A stretch of DNA of 64,000 nucleotides, from IMG/VR virus record IMGVR_UViG_3300012582_000005, positions 188,001 to 252,000 of that record. The stretch is one strand, 5' to 3'. A program made the translations under genes and the position numbers. This DNA is from a virus. Of the stretch, positions 9,395-17,288 are shown piece after piece (positions within the stretch are counted from its first letter, which is position 1; every line of letters begins with the position of its first letter). The notes under the pieces are model-generated. The model did no database searches, was not told where the DNA came from, and worked only from the letters and a program-made list of their open reading frames with translations.

Positions 9395-9748
9395 ATGGAA
9401 ATAGTAGTCAGAAAAATATCTTACAAGAAGATTGTGTTGAAATATCATGTTAATATAACATCCAATGATGGTACATTAACAATAAAAAAAGATTATAATT
9501 TAAAAATAACTTGTGAATACAAAGATAATTGTTTCTCTGCTTGTAATTTACAAAGATTAAATAATCCTATAAGAACTTTAAGTAGAGTATATGCAATAAA
9601 AATGATAGATATTAATTTTTTATGGAAAAAAGTAGAAATTATTATACCTGAATTTGGAAAACAGTCTATTAATATTCCGACAAATATTGTTTTTAAACTT
9701 CCAAAGTCTAAAATTAGGGATGAAAAAATAAAAATATTATTAGATTAG
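9395..9748 (+). CDS. Unknown protein (117 residues)
   Basis: The ATG at 9395 (MEIVVRKISYKKIVLKYHVN) is preferred over an in-frame TTG at 9374. Basic, beta-rich appearance. A 14-bp inverted repeat follows before the methylase gene. No family recognised. Confidence 0.55.
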   Translation: MEIVVRKISYKKIVLKYHVNITSNDGTLTIKKDYNLKITCEYKDNCFSACNLQRLNNPIRTLSRVYAIKMIDINFLWKKVEIIIPEFGKQSINIPTNIVFKLPKSKIRDEKIKILLD

Positions 9749-9761
9749 CAATAAGAATGTA

Positions 9762-9794
9762 TTTATAGGGAAACTATTTTTCCTTATAAATAGA
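9762..9794 (+). repeat. Inverted repeat directly upstream of the Dam-like gene
   Basis: TATTTATAGGGAAA pairs with TTTCCTTATAAATA (one G-T pair), giving a 14-bp stem that ends two bases before the ATG at 9797. It could end transcription of the upstream gene, or fold over the methylase ribosome-binding region and delay translation. The sequence alone does not decide. Confidence 0.6.
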
Positions 9795-9796
9795 AC

Positions 9797-10603
9797 ATGT
9801 ATCTTAAAAGTGCTTTTAATTATACAGGAGCTAAATATCCTATTTTAGAACAAATATTTACACATTTTCCTAATGATGTTGAAATTTTCTATGATGTTTT
9901 TTGTGGTGGTGGATCAGTATTTATTAACTCTAACTATCAAAATATAGTAGCAAATGATGTTATAAAGCCTCTAATTGATTTTTATAAAGAGTTGAAGGTA
10001 AATGATTGGGAAACTATTTTAACTAATCTAAAGCCTTTTATATTAGATAAATCTGATAAAGAGGCGTATTCTAAAAGTAGGAGTTTATTTAATGCTAATC
10101 AAACACCATATCACTTTTTTTCACTTATTCAATCCTGCACAAATAATATGATGCGATTTAATAAAAAATTTGAATTTAATCAAACATGGGGTAATAGAGG
10201 CTTCGGTAAGAAAACAGAAGAGAAACTTTTTGCTTACTGGGAAAAGCTTAAAGATAAAAATGTAGAGTTTTATAACATTAATTATATAGATTTACTGCCT
10301 ATAATATTAGAAGATAAAAGAAAAAGCTTTGTGTATCTAGATCCTCCTTATTTTGGTACTCTTTCTGGATATAATACATACTGGAGTAAAGAATTAGAAG
10401 AAAAAATATATTATTTTTTAGATATACTAAATAAAAATAATATAAAGTTTGCATTAAGCGGTGTTTCTATACATAAAGATAAAAAAAATCCATTTTTTGA
10501 TAGATTGACGGATTATAAAATTATAAATATAGAACATGATTATGATAAAGTATCTAAAAAGCAAATTGGAATTACCCAAGAAATTTTAGTTATTAATTAT
10601 TAA
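9797..10603 (+). CDS. dam: DNA adenine N6-methyltransferase, Dam/DpnM (D12) family
   Basis: 268 residues. AdoMet-binding motif YDVFCGGGSVF at about 32-42 and catalytic DPPY at 182-185; a FNYTGAKYPIL start is typical of D12 class enzymes. It methylates adenine in a short site, often GATC, and in phages usually protects against host restriction. No cognate endonuclease gene is adjacent, so it looks like an orphan methylase. The target site cannot be read from the sequence. Confidence 0.88.
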   Translation: MYLKSAFNYTGAKYPILEQIFTHFPNDVEIFYDVFCGGGSVFINSNYQNIVANDVIKPLIDFYKELKVNDWETILTNLKPFILDKSDKEAYSKSRSLFNANQTPYHFFSLIQSCTNNMMRFNKKFEFNQTWGNRGFGKKTEEKLFAYWEKLKDKNVEFYNINYIDLLPIILEDKRKSFVYLDPPYFGTLSGYNTYWSKELEEKIYYFLDILNKNNIKFALSGVSIHKDKKNPFFDRLTDYKIINIEHDYDKVSKKQIGITQEILVINY

Positions 10604-10612
10604 TACAAATTA

Positions 10613-11185
10613 TTACAAATTTTTAAGAAAAGATAATCTATGAAACTCAGTTATTCCATTAGATTCAATAGCCTTATAATGTTCTTTAGTACCATATCCT
10701 TTGTTAGAACTCCAATTATATTGCGGAAACTTAATATGTAAATTTAACATTAATTCATCTCTGTACACTTTAGCTAATACAGAAGCTGCTGCTATACAAG
10801 CCCATTTTCCATCACCCTTTACTATAGTATCAAATGGTATGTGATATTCTTTATAAAATTTATTACCGTCTATTAATAAATATTGTGGATTAATAAGTTT
10901 TTTAACACTTAAATCCATAGCCATTATTCTAGCCCATAAAATATTAATTTTATCAATTGTATGAATATCAACCTCTGTTATTGAATATTCTATTGCATTT
11001 TTTATAATATCGTTATAAACAATATCACGTTTTTTAGTTGTCATTTTTTTACTATCATTTAAATCTTTATTATAGTAATCTTTTGGTAATATTACAGCAG
11101 ATGCAATGACGGGACCAGCCAAGCAACCAACGCCAGACTCATCTGTTCCACATAAAAAATCTATTCCTTCCATTTCTCTGAGCAT
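10613..11185 (-). CDS. rnhB: Ribonuclease HII
   Basis: 190 residues, a usual length for the family. The N-terminal active site GTDESGVGCLAGPV carries D15 and E16. Other family motifs are NDSKKMT, LLIDGNKF (D106), KGDGKWACIAAASVLAKV and the final Asp in YRDEL (143). The canonical DEAGRGPL motif is altered (Arg to Val, Pro to Cys), so activity should be tested. It cleaves RNA in RNA-DNA hybrids, removing replication primers; T4 does this with an unrelated RNase H. Its ATG overlaps the stop of the upstream gene. Confidence 0.9.
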   Translation of the reverse strand: MLREMEGIDFLCGTDESGVGCLAGPVIASAVILPKDYYNKDLNDSKKMTTKKRDIVYNDIIKNAIEYSITEVDIHTIDKINILWARIMAMDLSVKKLINPQYLLIDGNKFYKEYHIPFDTIVKGDGKWACIAAASVLAKVYRDELMLNLHIKFPQYNWSSNKGYGTKEHYKAIESNGITEFHRLSFLKNL

Positions 11186-11532
11186 TATATAAGATTTTTT
11201 ATTTTTTCTTGTCTATTTAAATAGATTCTTTTATATTCAACAGTTTTCTTAGAATCAATTTTTTTCTGTATTACATCAACTCTATTTTTTTCTGAATTTA
11301 AAATAAAAATATTTGCTTTATTTTCGGTTGAAAATGATACTATTTCTGTATATTTAGTTGTTGAAGAATATCCAACTGTTTTTGTTTCGTAAAAAAATAT
11401 CCATATACCATATTTTTTATATTGTGGAAAATATTTACTATCCAATTTAGAATGCTCTATTTTGATTCTATAGATTGGTATTGATAAACTTTTAAATAAG
11501 TTGATGATTATTTGATAGTATTTAAGAAACAT
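11185..11532 (-). CDS. Unknown basic protein upstream of RNase HII
   Basis: 115 residues, MFLKYYQIIINLFKSLSIPI. Lys/Ile/Tyr rich, probably cytoplasmic. Its stop codon overlaps the RNase HII start by one base, implying translational coupling, so a role near replication is possible but unproven. Confidence 0.6.
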   Translation of the reverse strand: MFLKYYQIIINLFKSLSIPIYRIKIEHSKLDSKYFPQYKKYGIWIFFYETKTVGYSSTTKYTEIVSFSTENKANIFILNSEKNRVDVIQKKIDSKKTVEYKRIYLNRQEKIKNLI

Positions 11533-11587
11533 TGTTTTATACGTTTCGAATTATAGTAAAAATATAAACTATTGTTTTGAAAATAAA

Positions 11588-12142
11588 TTAAAATAATTTG
11601 AATGTCATGTACATTTTATTAATTGTGGTATCATATGATACCGATACATTATTATTTCCCCAAAAGCCACCTTTTGGTAATATACCATTCATATCAGTAC
11701 TTTCATATTTTACAGCCAATAAATATGCAACGTTCTTATTTGTATTTTCTGGTAATTCTATTTTAATATAGCCATTAAAATCACCGCTTATAAATGGGGC
11801 TTGATCAATAACTAAATCTATCCATGGACTTTGAGTTGCGAATGCACCTGATTGATATTGAAGAGTTTCATTCCATATTTTTTTACCTGAGCCAGCAGTT
11901 CCATCAACACCAATCTTAACATTAATATCATTGTGTACTGCATAAGTAGGTTCAAACGATGTTGTCGCTTCTATACCAGATGTTAAAATACCCTGAGTAT
12001 TGAGACTAACCATTTTTATAATATTTTCATCCTTAGATAGCTGTATATCTATAAAGGCTTCTAATTCGTCCATTTTAGTATTTAAATAACTACCACTATT
12101 TAATCCAGCAAGCTTATTTATTAGTTCATCTCTTCTTAACAT
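11588..12142 (-). CDS. Unknown protein, possibly a virion component
   Basis: 184 residues. N-terminal helix (MLRRDELINKLAGLNSG), then a Gly/Thr/Asn-rich beta-type region (GVDGTAGSGKKIW, GGFWGNNNVSVSYDTT) that reads like a phage tail or decoration beta-domain. No family recognised. It is divergent from the plus-strand gene at 12244, with about 100 bases of AT-rich promoter region between. Confidence 0.55.
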   Translation of the reverse strand: MLRRDELINKLAGLNSGSYLNTKMDELEAFIDIQLSKDENIIKMVSLNTQGILTSGIEATTSFEPTYAVHNDINVKIGVDGTAGSGKKIWNETLQYQSGAFATQSPWIDLVIDQAPFISGDFNGYIKIELPENTNKNVAYLLAVKYESTDMNGILPKGGFWGNNNVSVSYDTTINKMYMTFKLF

Positions 12143-12243
12143 ACCCTATATATTGTTATATAAAATATTTTTTTAATTTTTATTGGAATTCTGTAACATT
12201 TTAATTATATTTGATGAAATTGAAGATATAACTTAATATAGAC

Positions 12244-13908
12244 ATGCCTTTAAGAGACGAAATTTCACCTGTACATGAAGAAAGAATAAAACATTTTAAG
12301 GTTTCACGTTTTCTTGATATGGAAGTTCCACCAAAAAATGATAAGATTGTAGAGGGTAAGTGGCAACTCACGGAAGAAGAAAAAATGCAAGCTATAAATA
12401 ATTATTATGGCTTAAAATTTAATGAATCAAAAGCTTTAATGGCAAAATTCAAACCATCTGAACAATTTTTAAATACACTTAGATTAGCATTCATCAATGC
12501 AGAAGAATATCAATTGAATATACAAAATCCTAGTTTATTGGATTTAACATATCTTTATGGTAAAAATAATTTTAAAACTATTGGTGGTGAAACAAAAGAA
12601 GCTACTAAAGTTTTAAAAGACGAGGAAGGAAAACCTGTTTTAGGTGAAGATGGTAAAATTACTCGTGTTGAAAAACCAATTGGTGAATTAGTATGGACTA
12701 ATAATAAAGGAAATATAAACGACTTCATCAACACATATAATATTGCATATCCAGAAGAAAACATATATAATCCATTTGCACATGCACCATTTTCTTCAAT
12801 TCCTTCAATGACAGGAACTTTTAATATTGATTTGTTTGCTAAAAATCATATGTATCTCTACATATCTGGTAGACCCATGGATATTATGAATCAATCTATG
12901 ACAGGATTTTTCAATTCATGTCAAACAATTTATCGTGAAGATTTTCGTCCAATACTAGCTAATGCTATGGATAAAAATACAAAAATTGCATATTTAATGT
13001 TTGATGTGCCTTGGGTTGATGTTAAGAAAAAGGAATACCCATTTACAGCATTTTCAAGAATGTTTGTTAGAGTTGCTGGTGGTCAAATATTCTTTGATAA
13101 TGTTTATCCTGATAGAGTACGAACGTTCTTACATAAAATAATAGAGAATAGAACGGGTATGAAAAATGAATATAAAGGAAATACTTATCATTATACTACA
13201 CCCGATGGATATGCAATCCACTCATATATGGATATTCTTAAACCTCAATGGAAAAGGGAAGTTTCACTCGAAGAATTACTTAAAGATTTACGATTAAAAA
13301 ATCTCGCAGAACATTTCAAAATTGATCCTATGTCTATTGATAAGATAGAGGATAAAGTTTATGAAACTGAAAAAGGTAAATATATTATTTATACCGATGA
13401 AGAAGTTTATAATGATACTGTAGAATCTATCAAAACTATGGTGTATAAACAAGATGTCTATTCTAAATATTTGAAAATTGATGATTTTTTTGCAAGTAAG
13501 GATAAAGATGCTGTTACCTTTCTAAAAGGATATGAGAGTGATAAAAATTTCGAATCTTTGGTATTATGGTCAGAAAAAAATAAAATTAAAAAACATGATT
13601 TATATAGACAATTAAAAGCATATTTAGTTCCTGAATTTTGGAATGAGCGATTAAATGAAGATAAAGTTAAATTAAAAATAAAAGCTCTTTCTACAGAAGA
13701 ACCTTTAGAAATAGGTGATAATTTCAAAGCATATAAACCCGCTATTGAAGAAAAGAAAACAGCACAACCACAATATAAACAAGCTTATGTTGAACCTGTT
13801 AAAGAAGTTAAGAAGAAAATAAAACCATTACTAATTGATGCAAAAGTATTTAGAATTCAAATTCTAAATGATAAAGGTGTTGTTATAGCAGCTTTGAAAA
13901 AGAAGTGA
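12244..13908 (+). CDS. Member A of a phage paralog family (SCQ-motif protein), function unknown
   Basis: 554 residues. Shares a plan with the proteins at 13953 and 30851: an LRDE start (MPLRDEISPVHEERIKHFK), a DMEVPPKNDKIVEGKWQL motif, and a central block MNQSMTGFFNSCQTIYRED, KIAYLMFDVPW, FSRMFVRV, GGQIFFDNVYP. Then TGMKNE and a YMDIL motif. The invariant Ser-Cys-Gln, Arg and Asp/Tyr positions could be an active site, but I cannot name a family. The C-terminus adds a Lys-rich segment. Adjacent tandem paralog 44 bases downstream suggests gene duplication. Cytoplasmic by sequence; no signal peptide. Confidence 0.7.
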   Translation: MPLRDEISPVHEERIKHFKVSRFLDMEVPPKNDKIVEGKWQLTEEEKMQAINNYYGLKFNESKALMAKFKPSEQFLNTLRLAFINAEEYQLNIQNPSLLDLTYLYGKNNFKTIGGETKEATKVLKDEEGKPVLGEDGKITRVEKPIGELVWTNNKGNINDFINTYNIAYPEENIYNPFAHAPFSSIPSMTGTFNIDLFAKNHMYLYISGRPMDIMNQSMTGFFNSCQTIYREDFRPILANAMDKNTKIAYLMFDVPWVDVKKKEYPFTAFSRMFVRVAGGQIFFDNVYPDRVRTFLHKIIENRTGMKNEYKGNTYHYTTPDGYAIHSYMDILKPQWKREVSLEELLKDLRLKNLAEHFKIDPMSIDKIEDKVYETEKGKYIIYTDEEVYNDTVESIKTMVYKQDVYSKYLKIDDFFASKDKDAVTFLKGYESDKNFESLVLWSEKNKIKKHDLYRQLKAYLVPEFWNERLNEDKVKLKIKALSTEEPLEIGDNFKAYKPAIEEKKTAQPQYKQAYVEPVKEVKKKIKPLLIDAKVFRIQILNDKGVVIAALKKK

Positions 13909-13952
13909 ATTTATTTAGTAAAAACATTTAAAAAATCAAAAATCAAAGAATA

Positions 13953-15581
13953 ATGGCACTAAGAGACGAAGTATCACAACATCAAATTGATAGAATCAAG
14001 CACTATAAAGCAGAACACCTTTTAGATTTTAATGTACCTAAAAAGACAGAATTAATCACGGAAGGTAAATGGACATTAACACCCGAAGATAAAGATGAGG
14101 CATTGAAAGTTTTCTTTGGTTTCGCATATGAAAATGCTGCTATTGAAATGTCTAAATTTGATGTGGATGAACATTTTATTAACATAATAAATGAAGCTTA
14201 TTTAAAAAGTAATGAACACAAATTGATTAATGTTAAGAAACCATCATTATTAGATATAAAATATTTCTATGAAAAAGATACATTTAGAATAATTAGTGTT
14301 GGTGAGACAAAAGATAATAAAATAATTCTAAAAAATGAAGCAGGAATACCATTAAGAAATGGTGATGCTACTATGAAAACTGAACATAAAGAATCAGGTA
14401 AAATAGTGTGGAGTTCTAATAAGGGAAACATAAATGATTTCATTACGGCATATAAAAGTGCGTTTAACAAAAACTTTTATAATCCATATGCAGGAAATGG
14501 TATTATACCAAGTCTTCCATCAAGATTAACAAAAGAACATTTTGATATTAATTTATTTAATAATTTTGATTTGCATCTATACATTACATGTAAACCAGAA
14601 GACATGTTAAATCAATCGATGTCTAAATTTTATCAATCATGTCAAACTCTTTATAGAGAAGAAAAAGGATTTAGTGATATAAAACCATTAATGGCAAATT
14701 TATTCGATAAGAATACTAAAATTTGCTATTTAATATTTGACACACCTTGGACGGATCATCACGGTAAGATGTATCCATTTACAGCATTTTCAAGAATGTT
14801 TATAAGATTACATAAAGGAAAGATTTTTTTTGATTGTGTGTATCCAAATAATTTGAAAAATTTTCTGCATAAAATGGCTGAAAAATATACAACAATGAAA
14901 AATGAGCCTACTGTTCATAGAGAAACTTATAATTATACTACATCTGATGCATATGCTCAACATTCATATATGGACATTTTAGCTCCTTCTTGGAAAAAAG
15001 AAGTTCTATCATCAGAACTCATTAAAGATACTAAATTAAAAACTTTATCAGAATATCTAAAAATAGAACCCACTGATATCGAAAATCATCAAAAAAATGT
15101 GTATCAAACTCAAAATTCAGTATATACAATTTTTACAGAAGAGGAAGATGCTAATAGATTAGCTAAAGATGAAAAAGAATATAATGAAAGAGTGAATAAA
15201 TTTAATAAACAAGTAAACGACGATACAATTAAAAATATAAAAGATATGGTTTATAAACAAGATATTTATAAGAATCATATTGATATGAATGAATTCGGAA
15301 CTAAGGAAAAAGATAAATTCTTAAAGGATTATAATGGTGATATGATTTTTGGTAGTATATCTAAATGGGCAGAAGAAAATAAAATATCTAAGCACAACAT
15401 TTATAGAGTATTTAAACCTTATTTAACAGAAGATTTTTGGAAAACCAAGCTTTCTGATAATATTGTTGATAAGAAGAAAGCTAAATACATAGAAGAAAAT
15501 CAAGATAAAATACCCAAAATCAACAATAAAAAAATGGGTGAAAAACTTGATATTGGTGATGGTTTAATAGCCTACAAATAA
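13953..15581 (+). CDS. Member B of the SCQ-motif paralog family, function unknown
   Basis: 542 residues. Starts MALRDEVSQHQIDRIKHYKA and shows the same landmarks as member A: NVPKKTELITEGKWTL, MLNQSMSKFYQSCQTLYREE, KICYLIFDTPW, FSRMFIRL, KGKIFFDCVYP, TTMKNE and SYMDIL. A tandem duplicate of the preceding gene that has diverged substantially but kept the motif block, so both copies are probably under selection. Function not recognised. Confidence 0.7.
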   Translation: MALRDEVSQHQIDRIKHYKAEHLLDFNVPKKTELITEGKWTLTPEDKDEALKVFFGFAYENAAIEMSKFDVDEHFINIINEAYLKSNEHKLINVKKPSLLDIKYFYEKDTFRIISVGETKDNKIILKNEAGIPLRNGDATMKTEHKESGKIVWSSNKGNINDFITAYKSAFNKNFYNPYAGNGIIPSLPSRLTKEHFDINLFNNFDLHLYITCKPEDMLNQSMSKFYQSCQTLYREEKGFSDIKPLMANLFDKNTKICYLIFDTPWTDHHGKMYPFTAFSRMFIRLHKGKIFFDCVYPNNLKNFLHKMAEKYTTMKNEPTVHRETYNYTTSDAYAQHSYMDILAPSWKKEVLSSELIKDTKLKTLSEYLKIEPTDIENHQKNVYQTQNSVYTIFTEEEDANRLAKDEKEYNERVNKFNKQVNDDTIKNIKDMVYKQDIYKNHIDMNEFGTKEKDKFLKDYNGDMIFGSISKWAEENKISKHNIYRVFKPYLTEDFWKTKLSDNIVDKKKAKYIEENQDKIPKINNKKMGEKLDIGDGLIAYK

Positions 15582-15671
15582 TTTTAGAAATATGATTAAA
15601 AATAATTATTTTTTGTAGAAACCAAACTTTTCTATTTTAATACATAATAATAAATAATTTAAAACATTAAA

Positions 15672-16106
15672 ATGGAAATATCAGCAGGACTACTTATAAT
15701 ATTTGGTAATAAGGTTTTATTGGCAAAACCAACTAAAGGCACTAAAGCTATGTGGGGAATTCCAAAAGGTAAAGTGGAAGAGGGTGAATTATTAATTGAT
15801 GCAGCTATTAGAGAAACTAAAGAAGAAATTGGTATTGATGTCCCAATAGATAAAATAATCAAAGATGCTTATACTATAATTTATAGAAATAAAAAAACTA
15901 ATAAGAATTACAAAAAGGTAATTTATTATGTTTGTGAAGTTGCAAATTTATCTGAATTGGGATTAGAAAGTGAAAAAATACCAAAAGAACAATTGCAACC
16001 AAGAGAAATCTCTAAAGCAAGATTTTTCACAGTAAACGAAGCGGAAGATAAAATTTTTTGGAGACAAAAAGAAATATTAAATTTCATCGTAAAGGAAACT
16101 GAATGA
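15672..16106 (+). CDS. NUDIX hydrolase
   Basis: 144 residues. A perfect Nudix box (G-x5-E-x7-RE-U-x-EE-x-G-U) is read as GKVEEGE, seven residues, then RETKEEIGI, at about residues 36-58. Nudix enzymes hydrolyse nucleoside diphosphates linked to another group, such as oxidised dNTPs, Ap4A or ADP-ribose. The GIPKGKVEEGE context resembles Ap4A/MutT-like members. It overlaps the next gene by four bases (ATGA), so the two are translationally coupled. Confidence 0.85.
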   Translation: MEISAGLLIIFGNKVLLAKPTKGTKAMWGIPKGKVEEGELLIDAAIRETKEEIGIDVPIDKIIKDAYTIIYRNKKTNKNYKKVIYYVCEVANLSELGLESEKIPKEQLQPREISKARFFTVNEAEDKIFWRQKEILNFIVKETE

Positions 16107-16366
16107 AAGGATTATTTACTATATTTTTACATGACAAAAATAATCAATATGATGAAATAATACGTTCTTATATCACTAGTATAAAATATTATAATGTAAG
16201 AACTATTATTGAACCAAATATGATTAAAATATATTGTAATGATTACAGAGCATCCCAACATTTGGTTTGTACTATTACAGATGAAAAAATATTCATAAAT
16301 AATAAATTTACAGGATTAAATGGAATTTTCAGACAAATGAAAATAGAAGAATTGAATGGTGAATAA
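16103..16366 (+). CDS. Unknown protein coupled to the NUDIX gene
   Basis: 87 residues, MKGLFTIFLHDKNNQYDEII. Overlaps the Nudix gene by four bases and the next HNH gene by eleven, so all three form one operon. No family recognised. Confidence 0.6.
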   Translation: MKGLFTIFLHDKNNQYDEIIRSYITSIKYYNVRTIIEPNMIKIYCNDYRASQHLVCTITDEKIFINNKFTGLNGIFRQMKIEELNGE

Positions 16367-16637
16367 AAATATTAACGTATGTGAATTGTGTGAAAGAGAG
16401 AGAAATTTATCATTCCATCATCTAATACCTAAAACTTTACATAATAATAAATGGTTCTTAAAAAATTTCAAAAAGTGTGATATGAGAACAAATGGTTTGA
16501 TGCTTTGTAAAGATTGTCATTCTAATATACATCGTTTTATAGACGAAAAAGAATTAGGAAAATATTATAATACTAAAGAACTTCTTTTATCAAATGAACT
16601 AATAAATAACTTTGTAGAGTGGATTAAAAAAAGATAA
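16356..16637 (+). CDS. Small HNH-type nuclease domain protein
   Basis: 93 residues. A CELCERE zinc pair, LSFHHLIP (the first His of HNH), an Asn in MRTNGLMLC and CKDCHSNIHR (second Cys pair and final His) give a complete HNH fold of the phage McrA-like type. It may be a small homing nuclease or a repair or packaging-associated HNH. It overlaps the preceding gene and converges with the terminase block. Confidence 0.75.
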   Translation: MVNKNINVCELCERERNLSFHHLIPKTLHNNKWFLKNFKKCDMRTNGLMLCKDCHSNIHRFIDEKELGKYYNTKELLLSNELINNFVEWIKKR

Positions 16638-16640
16638 GGA

Positions 16641-17273
16641 TTATTTATTTTCATCATCCTCAGCGTCTAATTTCTTTTTCTCCATCATTCTTCTTATAGT
16701 TTCATTCAAGCTTTTAGCATCCGTTATATTACCGTTATTTCCTGTACCATTACTACCGTCTGTTGAAACAGTAGGTTGAGTAGTAATACCCAAATCTTCT
16801 TTTAATTGTTTATAAAAAGTTTCTTGTAAATTTTGTGTTGATGTAGATTGTTTAACTATGTCTCTAATCTCTTTTAAACCTGTATAGAACGTCTCAAAGT
16901 TTCTATGTGAAGTATCACCCATATCCATCTGTTTTAATTGAATTATCAAAGCTCTCATAGCCATTTTCTTTAAAAATAACATGTCTGCTTGGTTGATTGC
17001 ATCGTGTTCTTTCTTCTTCTTAATATAAGGATGGTTTAATACATCTGGTGTAGTTCCTAAATAAAGATTCGCCATGTTTTCTATAACTTGGTTTCCTTCT
17101 TGTTTAGACTCCTTTATATCCTTATCGTAATCATATAATTCTATTTCAGGTAATTTCTGTGCTAAATTAGATAACTCATTTACAACCTGAGCTTCAGGTA
17201 CACTACTATTCAAAGCTTCTTGATAAAGACTTTCTAATTCGCTAATCTTATTTTTTCTATCTTGATTACTCAT
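16641..17273 (-). CDS. Possible small terminase subunit or terminase-linked protein
   Basis: 210 residues, mostly helical. N-terminal helices (KISELESLYQEALNSS), a middle region with NLYLGTTPDVLNHPYIKK, and a disordered Gly/Asn/Thr linker before a basic end. It follows directly after the large terminase on the same strand (15 bases). Position and helical character fit a gp16-like small terminase that recognises DNA and stimulates gp17, but I see no diagnostic motif. Confidence 0.45.
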   Translation of the reverse strand: MSNQDRKNKISELESLYQEALNSSVPEAQVVNELSNLAQKLPEIELYDYDKDIKESKQEGNQVIENMANLYLGTTPDVLNHPYIKKKKEHDAINQADMLFLKKMAMRALIIQLKQMDMGDTSHRNFETFYTGLKEIRDIVKQSTSTQNLQETFYKQLKEDLGITTQPTVSTDGSNGTGNNGNITDAKSLNETIRRMMEKKKLDAEDDENK

Positions 17274-17288
17274 AAAAGTATATATTTG

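Noticed and set aside
16356-16637. HNH protein next to the terminase as a packaging HNH partner
   Set aside because: T4-type packaging does not use an HNH partner and the gene is on the opposite strand in the Nudix operon; kept only as a general HNH protein.
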